A DNA stretch of 64,000 bases from Chryseobacterium binzhouense. Lineage in GTDB: Bacteria; Bacteroidota; Bacteroidia; Flavobacteriales; Weeksellaceae. The notes under the pieces were generated by a model. That model worked only from the letters and a program-made list of their open reading frames with translations, searched no databases and was not told where the DNA came from. The first letter of the stretch is position 1. Every line of letters begins with the position of its first letter. This document shows positions 54,206-62,359 of this stretch, piece by piece. The stretch spans positions 186,001-250,000 of the forward strand of contig NZ_VKOG01000002.1 of NCBI RefSeq assembly GCF_007474545.1, read 5' to 3'. A program made the translations under genes and the position numbers.

Positions 54206-55011
54206 ACAACGAAAAAATAACAGTCCATTTTACGGACAATAGTTTGATAAACGCTACCAATCCCATATCCATAAACCTTATCGGTGCAGGTGGCACAGGC
54301 TCAAAGGTTTTGACCGCCTTAATGGAAATGAACCACAGTTTAATAGCTTTAGGACACGCAGGATTGTCCGTTCGTCTTTGGGATGATGATGTTATCACAG
54401 AAGCAAATTTGGGTAGACAGCGTTTTGCAGAGTGTGAGGTTGGGCTATATAAATCCGTTGCTCTCATCAACCGAGCCAACCGCTTTACAGGTACAAACTG
54501 GAAAGCCGAAACGCAAAGGTTTGAAAAGGATAGTTTCGGAAAAGTTCCCGAAAACGCACTGGCTACAATCTTTATTACCTGTGTAGATAGTGTAAAAGCA
54601 AGATTTGGTATTGCCGAAATATTGAAAGCTTTGGACAACGGAAAGCATTACCACCATAAACCAAAGTATTGGTTGGATTATGGAAACAGCCAACATACTG
54701 GACAAGTATTGTTATCAACCATAGGAGATATAAAACAACCCAATTCCGACAGATACGAAACCGTTTCTAATCTGCCAATGGTTACAGAAGAATTTGGCGA
54801 TTTGCTGAAGCAGTCCGAACAGCAAGACGACACACCAAGTTGCAGTTTAGCTGAAGCATTGGAAAAACAGGATTTGTATATCAATTCGTCATTGGCTCAA
54901 ATGGGCAGTTCTTTGTTATGGGGTTTATTTCGTAATGGATTGACGGAATATAGAGGCTTTTTTGTCAATCTGAAAGATTTTCGCTCACAACCAATATTAG
55001 TCGCCCGATAG
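54202..55011 (+). CDS. PRTRC system ThiF-family E1-like enzyme
   Basis: A 269-residue ThiF/MoeB/E1-type adenylating enzyme. The ATP motif GAGGTGS (28-34), the acidic WDDDVITEANLGRQRF (60-75, with Asp, Asn and Arg of the adenylation site) and CVDSVKAR (127-134) are kept. Cys214 in TPSCSLAEA is a candidate for the thioester Cys. It would activate the C-terminal glycine of PRTRC-C and pass it to Cys162 of PRTRC-B. No zinc-binding CxxC pair is evident. It is the last gene of the cassette and is followed by two hairpins. Confidence 0.9.
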   Translation: MNNEKITVHFTDNSLINATNPISINLIGAGGTGSKVLTALMEMNHSLIALGHAGLSVRLWDDDVITEANLGRQRFAECEVGLYKSVALINRANRFTGTNWKAETQRFEKDSFGKVPENALATIFITCVDSVKARFGIAEILKALDNGKHYHHKPKYWLDYGNSQHTGQVLLSTIGDIKQPNSDRYETVSNLPMVTEEFGDLLKQSEQQDDTPSCSLAEALEKQDLYINSSLAQMGSSLLWGLFRNGLTEYRGFFVNLKDFRSQPILVAR

Positions 55012-55068
55012 CCGAAATCGGGCGGCAAAAAGACACTCCCTCCCGAAGGTCGGGGCAGTCTTTTTGCA
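55003..55068 (+). terminator. Double hairpin ending the PRTRC operon
   Basis: GCCCGAT...ATCGGGC overlaps the thiF stop. A second perfect 10-base stem GCAAAAAGAC (55026-55035) / GTCTTTTTGC (55059-55068) encloses an inner CCCTCCCGAAGGTCGGGG. T residues at the end of the second stem favour termination. Confidence 0.75.
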
Positions 55069-55481
55069 TCTAAGCGGAACAACCACTTTGCCAAAATGTA
55101 AGGCTACGAACCGTCCTCACGTCACATTTCATCAAACAGGTTGCGATCTGTTTTGCAGGGATATTCGTTATCCCTTTTTGTCGTTTATGATATGACTTCT
55201 TTTCTTTCCACGCATCGACCAAAGAAAAGATTCTGTGTTGTAAAACAATTTTTTTTAGTTTTATTTAGTGATAAATTGTGTAAAATGACTTTAAATTGTA
55301 CTTTTGCGTAACTTAATGAAAAGAACAGTACAAATATCATCTCAAGTTACGCCGCCTTGATCTTAGGCTAAACTGTTTTATTTCCCAATTTTAATTTATT
55401 GGCTTTTTTATCGTACCCGAAGATTTTACTTCAGTGTACCCACTTTTTATTCAAATTTTACATATTTAAACATAATTTTTT
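55012..55481. other. Intergenic region between the PRTRC cassette and sulP
   Basis: These 470 bases hold the operon-end hairpins (to 55068), the sulP promoter at 55276-55306 and a 5' leader of about 170 bases. The leader starts with a possible 14-codon reading frame at 55316-55360. Nothing else is recognised. Confidence 0.6.
55276..55306 (+). promoter_or_regulatory. Promoter of the SulP transporter gene
   Basis: TTG at 55276-55278, a 20-base spacer and TACTTTTG at 55299-55306 give a textbook Bacteroidota promoter. Transcription would start near 55312, only a few bases before a 14-codon frame (55316-55360), leaving a long leader before the sulP ATG at 55482. Confidence 0.7.
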
Positions 55482-57017
55482 ATGGAGAAAATTATCAATT
55501 TGTTTGATTTCAAACAGAAAATTAATTACAAGAATGAAATTCTTGCAGGTCTTGCAGTTGCCATGACCATGATACCAGAGTCTTTATCGTTTGCTATTTT
55601 AGCGGGGCTATCGCCATTGACAGGTCTTTATGCAGCCTTTTTAATGGGTATTGTAACCGCAATTCTAGGGGGCAGACCGGGAATGGTTTCCGGGGGCGCC
55701 GGAGCGACTGTTGTTGTACTTATTGCACTGGCAGCATCACATGGGGTGGAATATCTTTTTGCTGCCGTTATAATGGCAGGTCTTATGCAATTTTTAGTAG
55801 GAATTTTTAAACTTGGTAAATTTGTACGCCTGATCCCGCAACCGGTAATGTACGGTTTTTTAAATGGTCTTGCAGTAATCATTTTCATGGCACAGGTAGC
55901 ACAATTTAAAGAAGTAGAAAACGGAATAGAAGGTTGGATGCAGGGTTCTGCCCTCTATTTAATGGCGGGATTGACGTTGTTAACCATAGCAATTGTATTT
56001 ATATTACCAAAATTTACAAAGGCGGTTCCTGCATCGTTAGTAGCGATAATTGTTGTATTCGGTATCGTATATTTTTTCGGTATTGATACTAAAAAAGTAA
56101 TTGATATAGCTTCAGTAGGTGGTTCACTGCCATCATTTCATATTCCAGGAATACCGTTTAATCTGGAAACCCTGAAAATTATTTTCCCCTACGCCTTAGT
56201 AATGGCAGGTGTTGGGTTGATTGAAAGTCTGTTAACGCTTAATATGGTTGATGAAATAACCAGCACAAAAGGACAATCTAACCGTGAGGCTGCCGCACAG
56301 GGCATAGCAAATATCACCAACGGTTTCTTCGGAGGAATGGGTGGATGTGCAATGGTTGCTCAGACTTTAGTGAATATCGGAGCCGGTGGAAGAGCCAGAC
56401 TTTCTGCAATAATTGCCTCAATTGCAATCTTATTGATCATTCTGGTTGCAGGTCCTGTAATAGAACAAATTCCAATGGCGGCATTAGTCGGGGTGATGAT
56501 GATGGTAGCTATAGGCACATTTGAGTGGGTTAGCTTTCGAATTATTAATAAAATGCCTCGACACGACATTTTTATTGGTATGCTGGTAGCAGTTATAACT
56601 GTACTATTACACAATTTAGCTTTAGCCGTTTTGATAGGTGTAGTTATTTCAGCTCTTGTATTTGCCTGGGAAAGTGCCAAACGAATACGTGCAAGAAAGT
56701 ATGTAGATGAAGATGGTGTAAAGCATTACGAAATTTTTGGACCGCTGTTCTTTGGTTCTACTGCCGCATTTATTGAAAAATTTGACGTACTAAATGACCC
56801 GAATGAAGTTGTAATTGATTTTAAGGAAAGTAAAGTAGTTGATATGTCTGCTATTGAAGCTTTAAATAAAATTACGGAGAAGTATCACAAGGAAGGTAAA
56901 AAACTACATTTACGACATTTAAGCCAAGATTGCAGACAGTTACTGAAAAATGCTGAAACAGTTATAGATGTGAATATTATCGAAGATCCTACCTACAAAG
57001 TAATGACTAATAAGTAA
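55482..57017 (+). CDS. SulP family anion transporter with STAS domain
   Basis: A 511-residue inner-membrane transporter with about ten to twelve helices, starting with a short cytoplasmic helix (MEKIINLFDFKQKINYKNEI) and the SulP signature region GLAVAMTMIPESLSFAILAGL. A cytoplasmic STAS domain fills about residues 410-505 (VVIDFKESKVVDMSAIEALNK). SulP proteins move sulfate, bicarbonate or other anions with sodium or protons. The substrate is not decided; no carbonic anhydrase or sulfate gene is adjacent. As ICE cargo it has its own promoter and terminator. Confidence 0.92.
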   Translation: MEKIINLFDFKQKINYKNEILAGLAVAMTMIPESLSFAILAGLSPLTGLYAAFLMGIVTAILGGRPGMVSGGAGATVVVLIALAASHGVEYLFAAVIMAGLMQFLVGIFKLGKFVRLIPQPVMYGFLNGLAVIIFMAQVAQFKEVENGIEGWMQGSALYLMAGLTLLTIAIVFILPKFTKAVPASLVAIIVVFGIVYFFGIDTKKVIDIASVGGSLPSFHIPGIPFNLETLKIIFPYALVMAGVGLIESLLTLNMVDEITSTKGQSNREAAAQGIANITNGFFGGMGGCAMVAQTLVNIGAGGRARLSAIIASIAILLIILVAGPVIEQIPMAALVGVMMMVAIGTFEWVSFRIINKMPRHDIFIGMLVAVITVLLHNLALAVLIGVVISALVFAWESAKRIRARKYVDEDGVKHYEIFGPLFFGSTAAFIEKFDVLNDPNEVVIDFKESKVVDMSAIEALNKITEKYHKEGKKLHLRHLSQDCRQLLKNAETVIDVNIIEDPTYKVMTNK

Positions 57018-57036
57018 CATTGGTATATTTAAGTTT

Positions 57037-57083
57037 ACATCGAAAGCTATCAGATTTTTTCTATGGTTTTCGATGTTTTTTTG
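57037..57083 (+). terminator. Terminator of the SulP gene
   Basis: ACATCGAAA and TTTCGATGT pair across a loop of 22 bases and are followed by a run of T, 20 bases after the stop. Confidence 0.75.
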
Positions 57084-57215
57084 TGCATTTCAGCCTTTTA
57101 CTTTTAAACTAAGTTTAAATATTAGATTTAAATAAACACAAAAATGGTTCGGGGGTTATAAGCTAAAGCCAACCTCTTAAACAAATTATCGATAGAGAAT
57201 TAAGCTTCTCTTTAT

Positions 57216-58256
57216 TTACATCGCTACTTCCTGAAACGGAATGATTTGATGCTGGTGTTCTGAATTATAATAAGAATTGTTTTTCCATAATATAAAAGTC
57301 AATTCTAGGAGTTTTCTTTGGATGGCAACTATAGCCTTCATTTTGATACCATGCCTTGAAACCATTCTTAAGAAAATATCTCTGAACCTTTCATCAGTCC
57401 TAATTGCAGCTAATGCTGGAAAGTGCATTACCTTTCTTAAATTCCTATTACCCCGCTTGGAAATTCGAGGTTTGGATTTCACTGAGGTTCCAGATGTCTT
57501 TTCTCTTACATCTAATCCTGCATAACTGACCAACTGTCTTTTATTCTTTATTAACTCGAATCCGTTGGTTTCAGCGATAATTGTTACAGCAGTCAGATTT
57601 CCAATTCCCGGAATTGAAGATACTATTTTCATCTTTTCTACTAGAGTTTGATCTCCTTTGATAAGGATAGCAATTTCTTCTCTTATCTGCTTTTCCTGCA
57701 AATCAATAAGAGCTATTCTTTTTTTAGTTCGTTTAACTGAGCTTTCACTTGAAGTTGCAGAAGTACGTTCTGCGTGCAGTTGATTTTTCAACATTGTACG
57801 CTCATGTACAAGCTGCTCACGTTCCCGACAAAGCTGTCTCAAATCATTAAATATTTTTAAAGGAGGTTGCCATACTTCCAATTGCCTTTCCAAACCAAAT
57901 CTAGCAATCGCTTGTGAAGCGCTCTTGTCAGTAATGGTTTTTATGTCAAGTGTTTTTGCATAATTACTGATCTTGTTTGGCAAAACGATGCTGACTTGTT
58001 TTTGAATACTGTAAAGATAGTAGGCTAAGGATTCATGGTAAACTCCTGTTGCTTCCATTACGTACCGTACTTCTGTTGTAGTTGATGTCTGTTTATTTAC
58101 CCACGATACAAGACTTGAAAACCCTTTTTTAGTATTGGGAAATACTTTGTAGCCATAGACTTCTATGCTGATCTGTTCATCCATTCTACCAAGCGATACA
58201 ACTAATTCATTTTGTGCAACATCAATTCCTACTGTCTGCTTTAATAATACCTTCAT
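57216..58256 (-). CDS. IS110 family transposase
   Basis: 346 residues from the ATG complementary to 58254-58256 (MKVLLKQTVGIDVAQ). An N-terminal DEDD-type RuvC-like domain (GIDVAQNELVVSL; YVMEATGVYHESLA) and a C-terminal transposase_20 domain (VSSIPGIGNLTAVTIIAE, YAGLDVREKTSG) with the conserved Ser region are intact, so it may be active. IS110 elements lack terminal inverted repeats and carry a non-coding guide RNA in their flanks, so the ends cannot be drawn by eye. It sits between sulP and the Hachiman-type genes. Confidence 0.9.
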   Translation of the reverse strand: MKVLLKQTVGIDVAQNELVVSLGRMDEQISIEVYGYKVFPNTKKGFSSLVSWVNKQTSTTTEVRYVMEATGVYHESLAYYLYSIQKQVSIVLPNKISNYAKTLDIKTITDKSASQAIARFGLERQLEVWQPPLKIFNDLRQLCREREQLVHERTMLKNQLHAERTSATSSESSVKRTKKRIALIDLQEKQIREEIAILIKGDQTLVEKMKIVSSIPGIGNLTAVTIIAETNGFELIKNKRQLVSYAGLDVREKTSGTSVKSKPRISKRGNRNLRKVMHFPALAAIRTDERFRDIFLRMVSRHGIKMKAIVAIQRKLLELTFILWKNNSYYNSEHQHQIIPFQEVAM

Positions 58257-58629
58257 CTTATATGGTTTAGGTAAGTGATAACCTTCCTTCATCTTTTCTC
58301 CTGACTGGATATACTGGCTATTAAACTCATAATAATGAGCAAATTCCTTACATTCTGTTCAGATTCTAAAAGGTTAAAGAAGAGGAGGCAGTCTCTTTTC
58401 TTGAATATACCATAAGGCTATTTAAAGCAAAATCTGCTCTCGCCCTTCTTCACTTAGATTATATTATACAAACATAGGAGAAGCAAAAGAACGTCGCTTG
58501 GTTAGGATAGATTTTTGTTTGCTAGTTGTTTAAACATTGCTTTAATTCAGTAAGTTTGTTATTTGTAGCAAGATTCGTTATTGAATTTCTATTTGACCAA
58601 AAATAAGTAATTATAAATCAGAACCACTA
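58257..58629. other. Region between the IS110 gene and hamA
   Basis: Contains the right flank of the IS110 element, of unclear extent (an IS110-type non-coding RNA could lie here or in 57084-57215), and the hamA promoter region. A TAAGTTTG box is at 58551-58558 with a TTG 22 bases upstream (58526-58528). I see no gene. Confidence 0.45.
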
Positions 58630-59328
58630 ATGAATATTAACCATATTGATAATAAAATACTTAGTAAACTCCCAATTGGTTCTGAATGCAATATTAACTG
58701 CATTCATATAAAAATTGATGATTTTAAGCCTATCATTAAAGAAATAGAAACTAATATTTCTGATACGAGTTGGATAAATAATTTGGATGAAATTTCCAAG
58801 AAAGTTTTTAAAGCAAATGCTGAAAAAACTATTAACAAGATAGTTAATGAAATAATTGCAAAAGTTTCAACTACTGTGAATACGGATATTGGCGAATATA
58901 TTGTTTCATACTCAGCACAACACGCGTTGGAAGTTAAATTCCTACATAAAAAAATACCTCTAGCCGAACTATTGAAAGAAAAAATATCTGGTAATCCTGG
59001 TTTTGACTTTCACAGCATTAGTTCTGCTAATTATTTAATATTTGGAGAAGCAAAGTTTAGCACAAATGATACTCCAAGACCTGAAGCATTAGTACAAATA
59101 AATAATTTTATTAATGATAGAGATAATGGAGAATTACTTTGGTTACAACCATTTTTAGACGAAACTACAAAAAACAACATCATTAATGATGAAAAGGGAT
59201 ATGCCGCGGCATTTTCTTTCAATAGTGCTAGTATTATCACGATATTGAATAATGCTCTTGATTCTAAACCAATTAAAGAGATAATTAAACACAAAGAATT
59301 ATATTTAATCGCGGTAGAATTATGTTAA
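58630..59328 (+). CDS. hamA: HamA-like nuclease component of a Hachiman-type defence system
   Basis: A 232-residue protein resembling the DUF1837/HamA family. A PD-(D/E)xK-like site is visible: Glu89 (DIGEYI), Asp126 (NPGFDFHSI) and Glu140-Ala-Lys142 (LIFGEAKFS). In Hachiman the HamA nuclease is held in check by the HamB helicase and degrades DNA when phage DNA is sensed; the E. coli AbpA/AbpB pair is a related arrangement. The gene overlaps the helicase gene by 7 bases. Base composition is more AT-rich than the PRTRC region, in keeping with cargo of separate origin. Confidence 0.78.
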   Translation: MNINHIDNKILSKLPIGSECNINCIHIKIDDFKPIIKEIETNISDTSWINNLDEISKKVFKANAEKTINKIVNEIIAKVSTTVNTDIGEYIVSYSAQHALEVKFLHKKIPLAELLKEKISGNPGFDFHSISSANYLIFGEAKFSTNDTPRPEALVQINNFINDRDNGELLWLQPFLDETTKNNIINDEKGYAAAFSFNSASIITILNNALDSKPIKEIIKHKELYLIAVELC

Positions 59329-61664
59329 GTAACATTTTATTTCAGCAGAAGGTTGATGAACAAACTATTAAAGAAATTCTTTTTGACTTTCATAAATATG
59401 GACCTGTCAGCAACAGTCATTTAGAATCTTTATCGTATTTAAAAAAATATATACCAGAAGATTTTAAAAAATATGAAGGGAAATTAATGTTTCTTATGGG
59501 ACTGTTTTACAAAACAAGCACACCTAATTCGTTCATCGAAACAATATATAATGTATATGCTGAATCAATAATTGAAGAAACAGGGCATAATTTTACACCT
59601 GTTCAAGCCGATGCGTATAATTCAATAAAGAAATACACCAATTTTTCGTTTTCTGCTCCAACAAGTGCAGGGAAATCTTTTCTATTTCAAGAACTGATAA
59701 AAGAATCCAAGGGAGATATAATTATTATTTTGCCATCACGAGCATTACTTTCAGAATACTTAATAAAAGTTAAAAAATTAGTTTCTAAGGAAACATTAGT
59801 ACTTCAATTCATTGAAATTGTCAACACTAAGCGCACAAAAAACAGAATTTATATTATTACTCCTGAACGGGGTGAAGAGATTTTCAGGAATATAGATAAT
59901 CTAAATTTAGAACTAATATTATTGGACGAGGCTCAGATTTCAGAAGAAGGAATTAGAGGAATGAAATTTGATTCTTTGGTTAGGAGAATTGATAAAAAGC
60001 TAAAAAATGTTAAAAAAATTTTTACTCATCCATTTGTACTCAACCCAGATGCTCAATTCAAAAAACATGACATTACAAACAACACAGATTCAGAAACATA
60101 CAATCAAAAGACTGTCGGAAAAATATACATTGAGCATTTTGATAATGGTTTTAAATACTTTTCGCCTTTCGACGATAGAATAAAAGGAAGAGGTATAGAT
60201 AATAATATTGTTAAAGAGATCATTCAAAATAATGGTACAGCTTTAATTTATATATCTAAATCAAAAATATATGATGGGAGTTTTATTGAAACTTTTGCCG
60301 AGTATATTGAATTGTGTCCTGAAATTTCAGATGAAAAAGGTTTATCTTATATCAGTAAACTTGAAGAGTTTTTGGGAACAAAAGATGACCGAGAAAAAAA
60401 CTCTGTATTAATTTATTTAATGAAACGAGGAATTGTTATCCATCATGGTTCAATACCGCTTAAAGCTCGTTTAATAATCGAAGATTTCGTTAATGGACAT
60501 CATGCAAAAATTTGCTTTTCAACATCAACTTTAATTCAAGGCATTAATATGCCTTTCGATATAGTCTGGATCAATAATTTCACATTTACTGGAAACGAAG
60601 ATCAAAAAACTCTTAATCTAAAAAATTTGATTGGTAGAGCTGGACGGACAACAACTGAAAATGATTGTTTTGACTTCGGTTACGTAGTGATAGAGAAAAA
60701 AAACAAAAAGCTCTTTATAGAAAGGCTAAATAAAGAGTCGAAGTTAACAACTACATCTAATTTAGATGACACAACAGATCCCAACAATGAAGATTTTATA
60801 GATATTGTTGACGCAATTAAAAATGACACCTTTAATGTTGATTTACAGCTTACTGAGAGCCAGATTAAACGGATATCAGGTGCAAACCTTGATGACGAAA
60901 TAGTTTTTATCTTAGATAAATTTCTAAATAAGCAATCACAACCGTTAACTGTAAAGGAATATTATAGACTAGAAGATGATCAAAGAAAAAAAATTAAAAT
61001 ATCGTTTGAAAATATATATAAAGCACATCTTAGACGTACTGAGTTATCAAATGGAGAAAAAAATGTTCTCAGTACGTCTATTCCAATTTTACTCTGGCAA
61101 ATTCAAGGTAAATCGTTTGCTGAAATTATTTCATTACGACATGCTTTTTTGTCAGAAAAAGATTATAGGAGGGCATTGAGAAGACAATTATTAAAAAAAG
61201 AGATAACTTCTAGAGAATTTAGACTATTATTATCAAAGAAAAAAGTTAGGTTTTCTTGCATCGCAGAACCTTTGCCAAATAAGACCTTTAAACGACCAGT
61301 TTCATTATTTCCAAGAGATACCAATATAGTTGATATTGATTTTGACAAGATAATATATGATACCTATGATTATATAGACAAAGTGTTGTCATTATCCCTT
61401 AAAGATCCTTTGTCAAGTGCCTTTATATTATATTTTCAAAAAACTAATGATATTAGAGCACAAGTTTTAAGCAATTATATAAAATACGGTACTAATAATG
61501 AGACTGAAATATGGTTAATTAAATACGGATTTAGTTTTGATGAAATTGAAGAACTTATCGAATATGTTGAAAAAATAGATGAAACAGAAATCGTCTTTAA
61601 GAAAAATATAGATGAATACACTGAAAATTTTGACAATTTTAAATTAATTGAAAGATATCTATAA
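59322..61664 (+). CDS. hamB: HamB-like superfamily 2 (Ski2-type) helicase of a Hachiman-type defence system
   Basis: A 780-residue helicase. It shows a Q-like motif (FTPVQADAY, 91-99), Walker A SAPTSAGKS (111-119), Walker B LLDEAQ (200-205), motif V with STSTLIQGINMPF (400-412) and motif VI NLIGRAGR (435-442). The motif V/VI pair is typical of Ski2-like DNA helicases, including HamB. The remaining 330 residues are helical and unassigned. Together with HamA it forms a two-gene defence unit carried by the ICE. Its terminator lies inside the 3' end of the convergent next gene. Confidence 0.82.
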   Translation: MLSNILFQQKVDEQTIKEILFDFHKYGPVSNSHLESLSYLKKYIPEDFKKYEGKLMFLMGLFYKTSTPNSFIETIYNVYAESIIEETGHNFTPVQADAYNSIKKYTNFSFSAPTSAGKSFLFQELIKESKGDIIIILPSRALLSEYLIKVKKLVSKETLVLQFIEIVNTKRTKNRIYIITPERGEEIFRNIDNLNLELILLDEAQISEEGIRGMKFDSLVRRIDKKLKNVKKIFTHPFVLNPDAQFKKHDITNNTDSETYNQKTVGKIYIEHFDNGFKYFSPFDDRIKGRGIDNNIVKEIIQNNGTALIYISKSKIYDGSFIETFAEYIELCPEISDEKGLSYISKLEEFLGTKDDREKNSVLIYLMKRGIVIHHGSIPLKARLIIEDFVNGHHAKICFSTSTLIQGINMPFDIVWINNFTFTGNEDQKTLNLKNLIGRAGRTTTENDCFDFGYVVIEKKNKKLFIERLNKESKLTTTSNLDDTTDPNNEDFIDIVDAIKNDTFNVDLQLTESQIKRISGANLDDEIVFILDKFLNKQSQPLTVKEYYRLEDDQRKKIKISFENIYKAHLRRTELSNGEKNVLSTSIPILLWQIQGKSFAEIISLRHAFLSEKDYRRALRRQLLKKEITSREFRLLLSKKKVRFSCIAEPLPNKTFKRPVSLFPRDTNIVDIDFDKIIYDTYDYIDKVLSLSLKDPLSSAFILYFQKTNDIRAQVLSNYIKYGTNNETEIWLIKYGFSFDEIEELIEYVEKIDETEIVFKKNIDEYTENFDNFKLIERYL

Positions 61665-61667
61665 ATC

Positions 61668-62060
61668 CTAGCCATTGACAGCCTTGTCAATGGCTTTTTT
61701 AAAATTATCTACGTCACTACCAAGAATTAGATAATTTGAAAAACCAATATCCAAAAGAGCCTTGCCTACTTGCTCATCGTCAATATCACTATGAGCAAGT
61801 AGCTTAATCGATGGATATTTTGATCTCAATTTCTGTAGCTGTTCCAGTATATTCTTGTCGTAAAAATCAATGTCAATAATACAAACCTTTGGTATAGATT
61901 TTAAATCAGATAATTGAATTAATCCATCTTTAATACTTTCCGATCTAAACAACACTTCAATTCCTGAAGCTATGAGTTCGTTGTAAATCAGATCCAAAAT
62001 TGGGCTTTTGCCATCGATAAAAGCAAGGGTGATTTTTTGTTGTGATGTACCAGTTTCCAT
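61668..62060 (-). CDS. Receiver-like protein without output domain, atypical
   Basis: A 130-residue protein with the alternating beta/alpha pattern of a response-regulator receiver. A possible phospho-acceptor Asp lies in VCIIDIDFYDKN near residue 65. Other landmarks are weak: only one acidic residue follows strand 1 (LAFIDGKSP), the Thr/Ser region reads LLAHSD and the conserved Lys position reads LILGSD. It may therefore be a pseudo-receiver. Similar genes are common beside tra operons of Bacteroidota ICEs and might regulate transfer; this is inference. Confidence 0.65.
   Translation of the reverse strand: METGTSQQKITLAFIDGKSPILDLIYNELIASGIEVLFRSESIKDGLIQLSDLKSIPKVCIIDIDFYDKNILEQLQKLRSKYPSIKLLAHSDIDDEQVGKALLDIGFSNYLILGSDVDNFKKAIDKAVNG
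61671..61700 (+). terminator. Terminator of hamAB, inside the 3' end of the convergent gene
   Basis: GCCATTGACA and TGTCAATGGC form a perfect 10-base stem followed by TTTTTT, 7 bases after the hamB stop. The same bases encode the last residues of the receiver-like protein. Confidence 0.8.
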
Positions 62061-62359
62061 ATTTATTCTCGTATCAAATTAATGGATTGCCTGCACAAAA
62101 AAGAAGCGTAGGCAACTACAACTTATCGATACTGAGGCACTGGTATACCCGACAACGAATAAGCGAGCGCCCACGCCTAGCGTGAGCGTTCCTACTTATT
62201 GTCTTGTTGTCTTATTTTACTAAGTAAATATACTAAAGTCGTTTTAATTGATTAGCATTCTCTCTATAATTGTAACCCTTATCAATCTTTATCTCTTTTA
62301 AAAACAAAAAATCGGATAACCTTTTAGATATCCGATTCTCCTAAAAATGTAATTAGAAA
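62061..62359. other. Gene-free region with an extended imperfect hairpin
   Basis: 299 bases between the receiver-like gene and the small membrane protein. At 62151-62211 an outer pairing GACAACGAATAAG / CTTATTGTCTTGTTGTC encloses an inner stem (CACGC / GCGTG around CTA). It could be a transfer origin, a regulatory RNA or a terminator; the sequence alone does not decide. The terminator at 62310-62337 lies in the same gap. Confidence 0.45.
62310..62337 (-). terminator. Terminator at the end of the visible tra operon part
   Basis: AATCGGATA and TATCCGATT form a perfect 9-base stem; the A-rich left flank is a T run on the minus strand. It lies 22 bases past the small membrane-protein stop. Confidence 0.78.
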
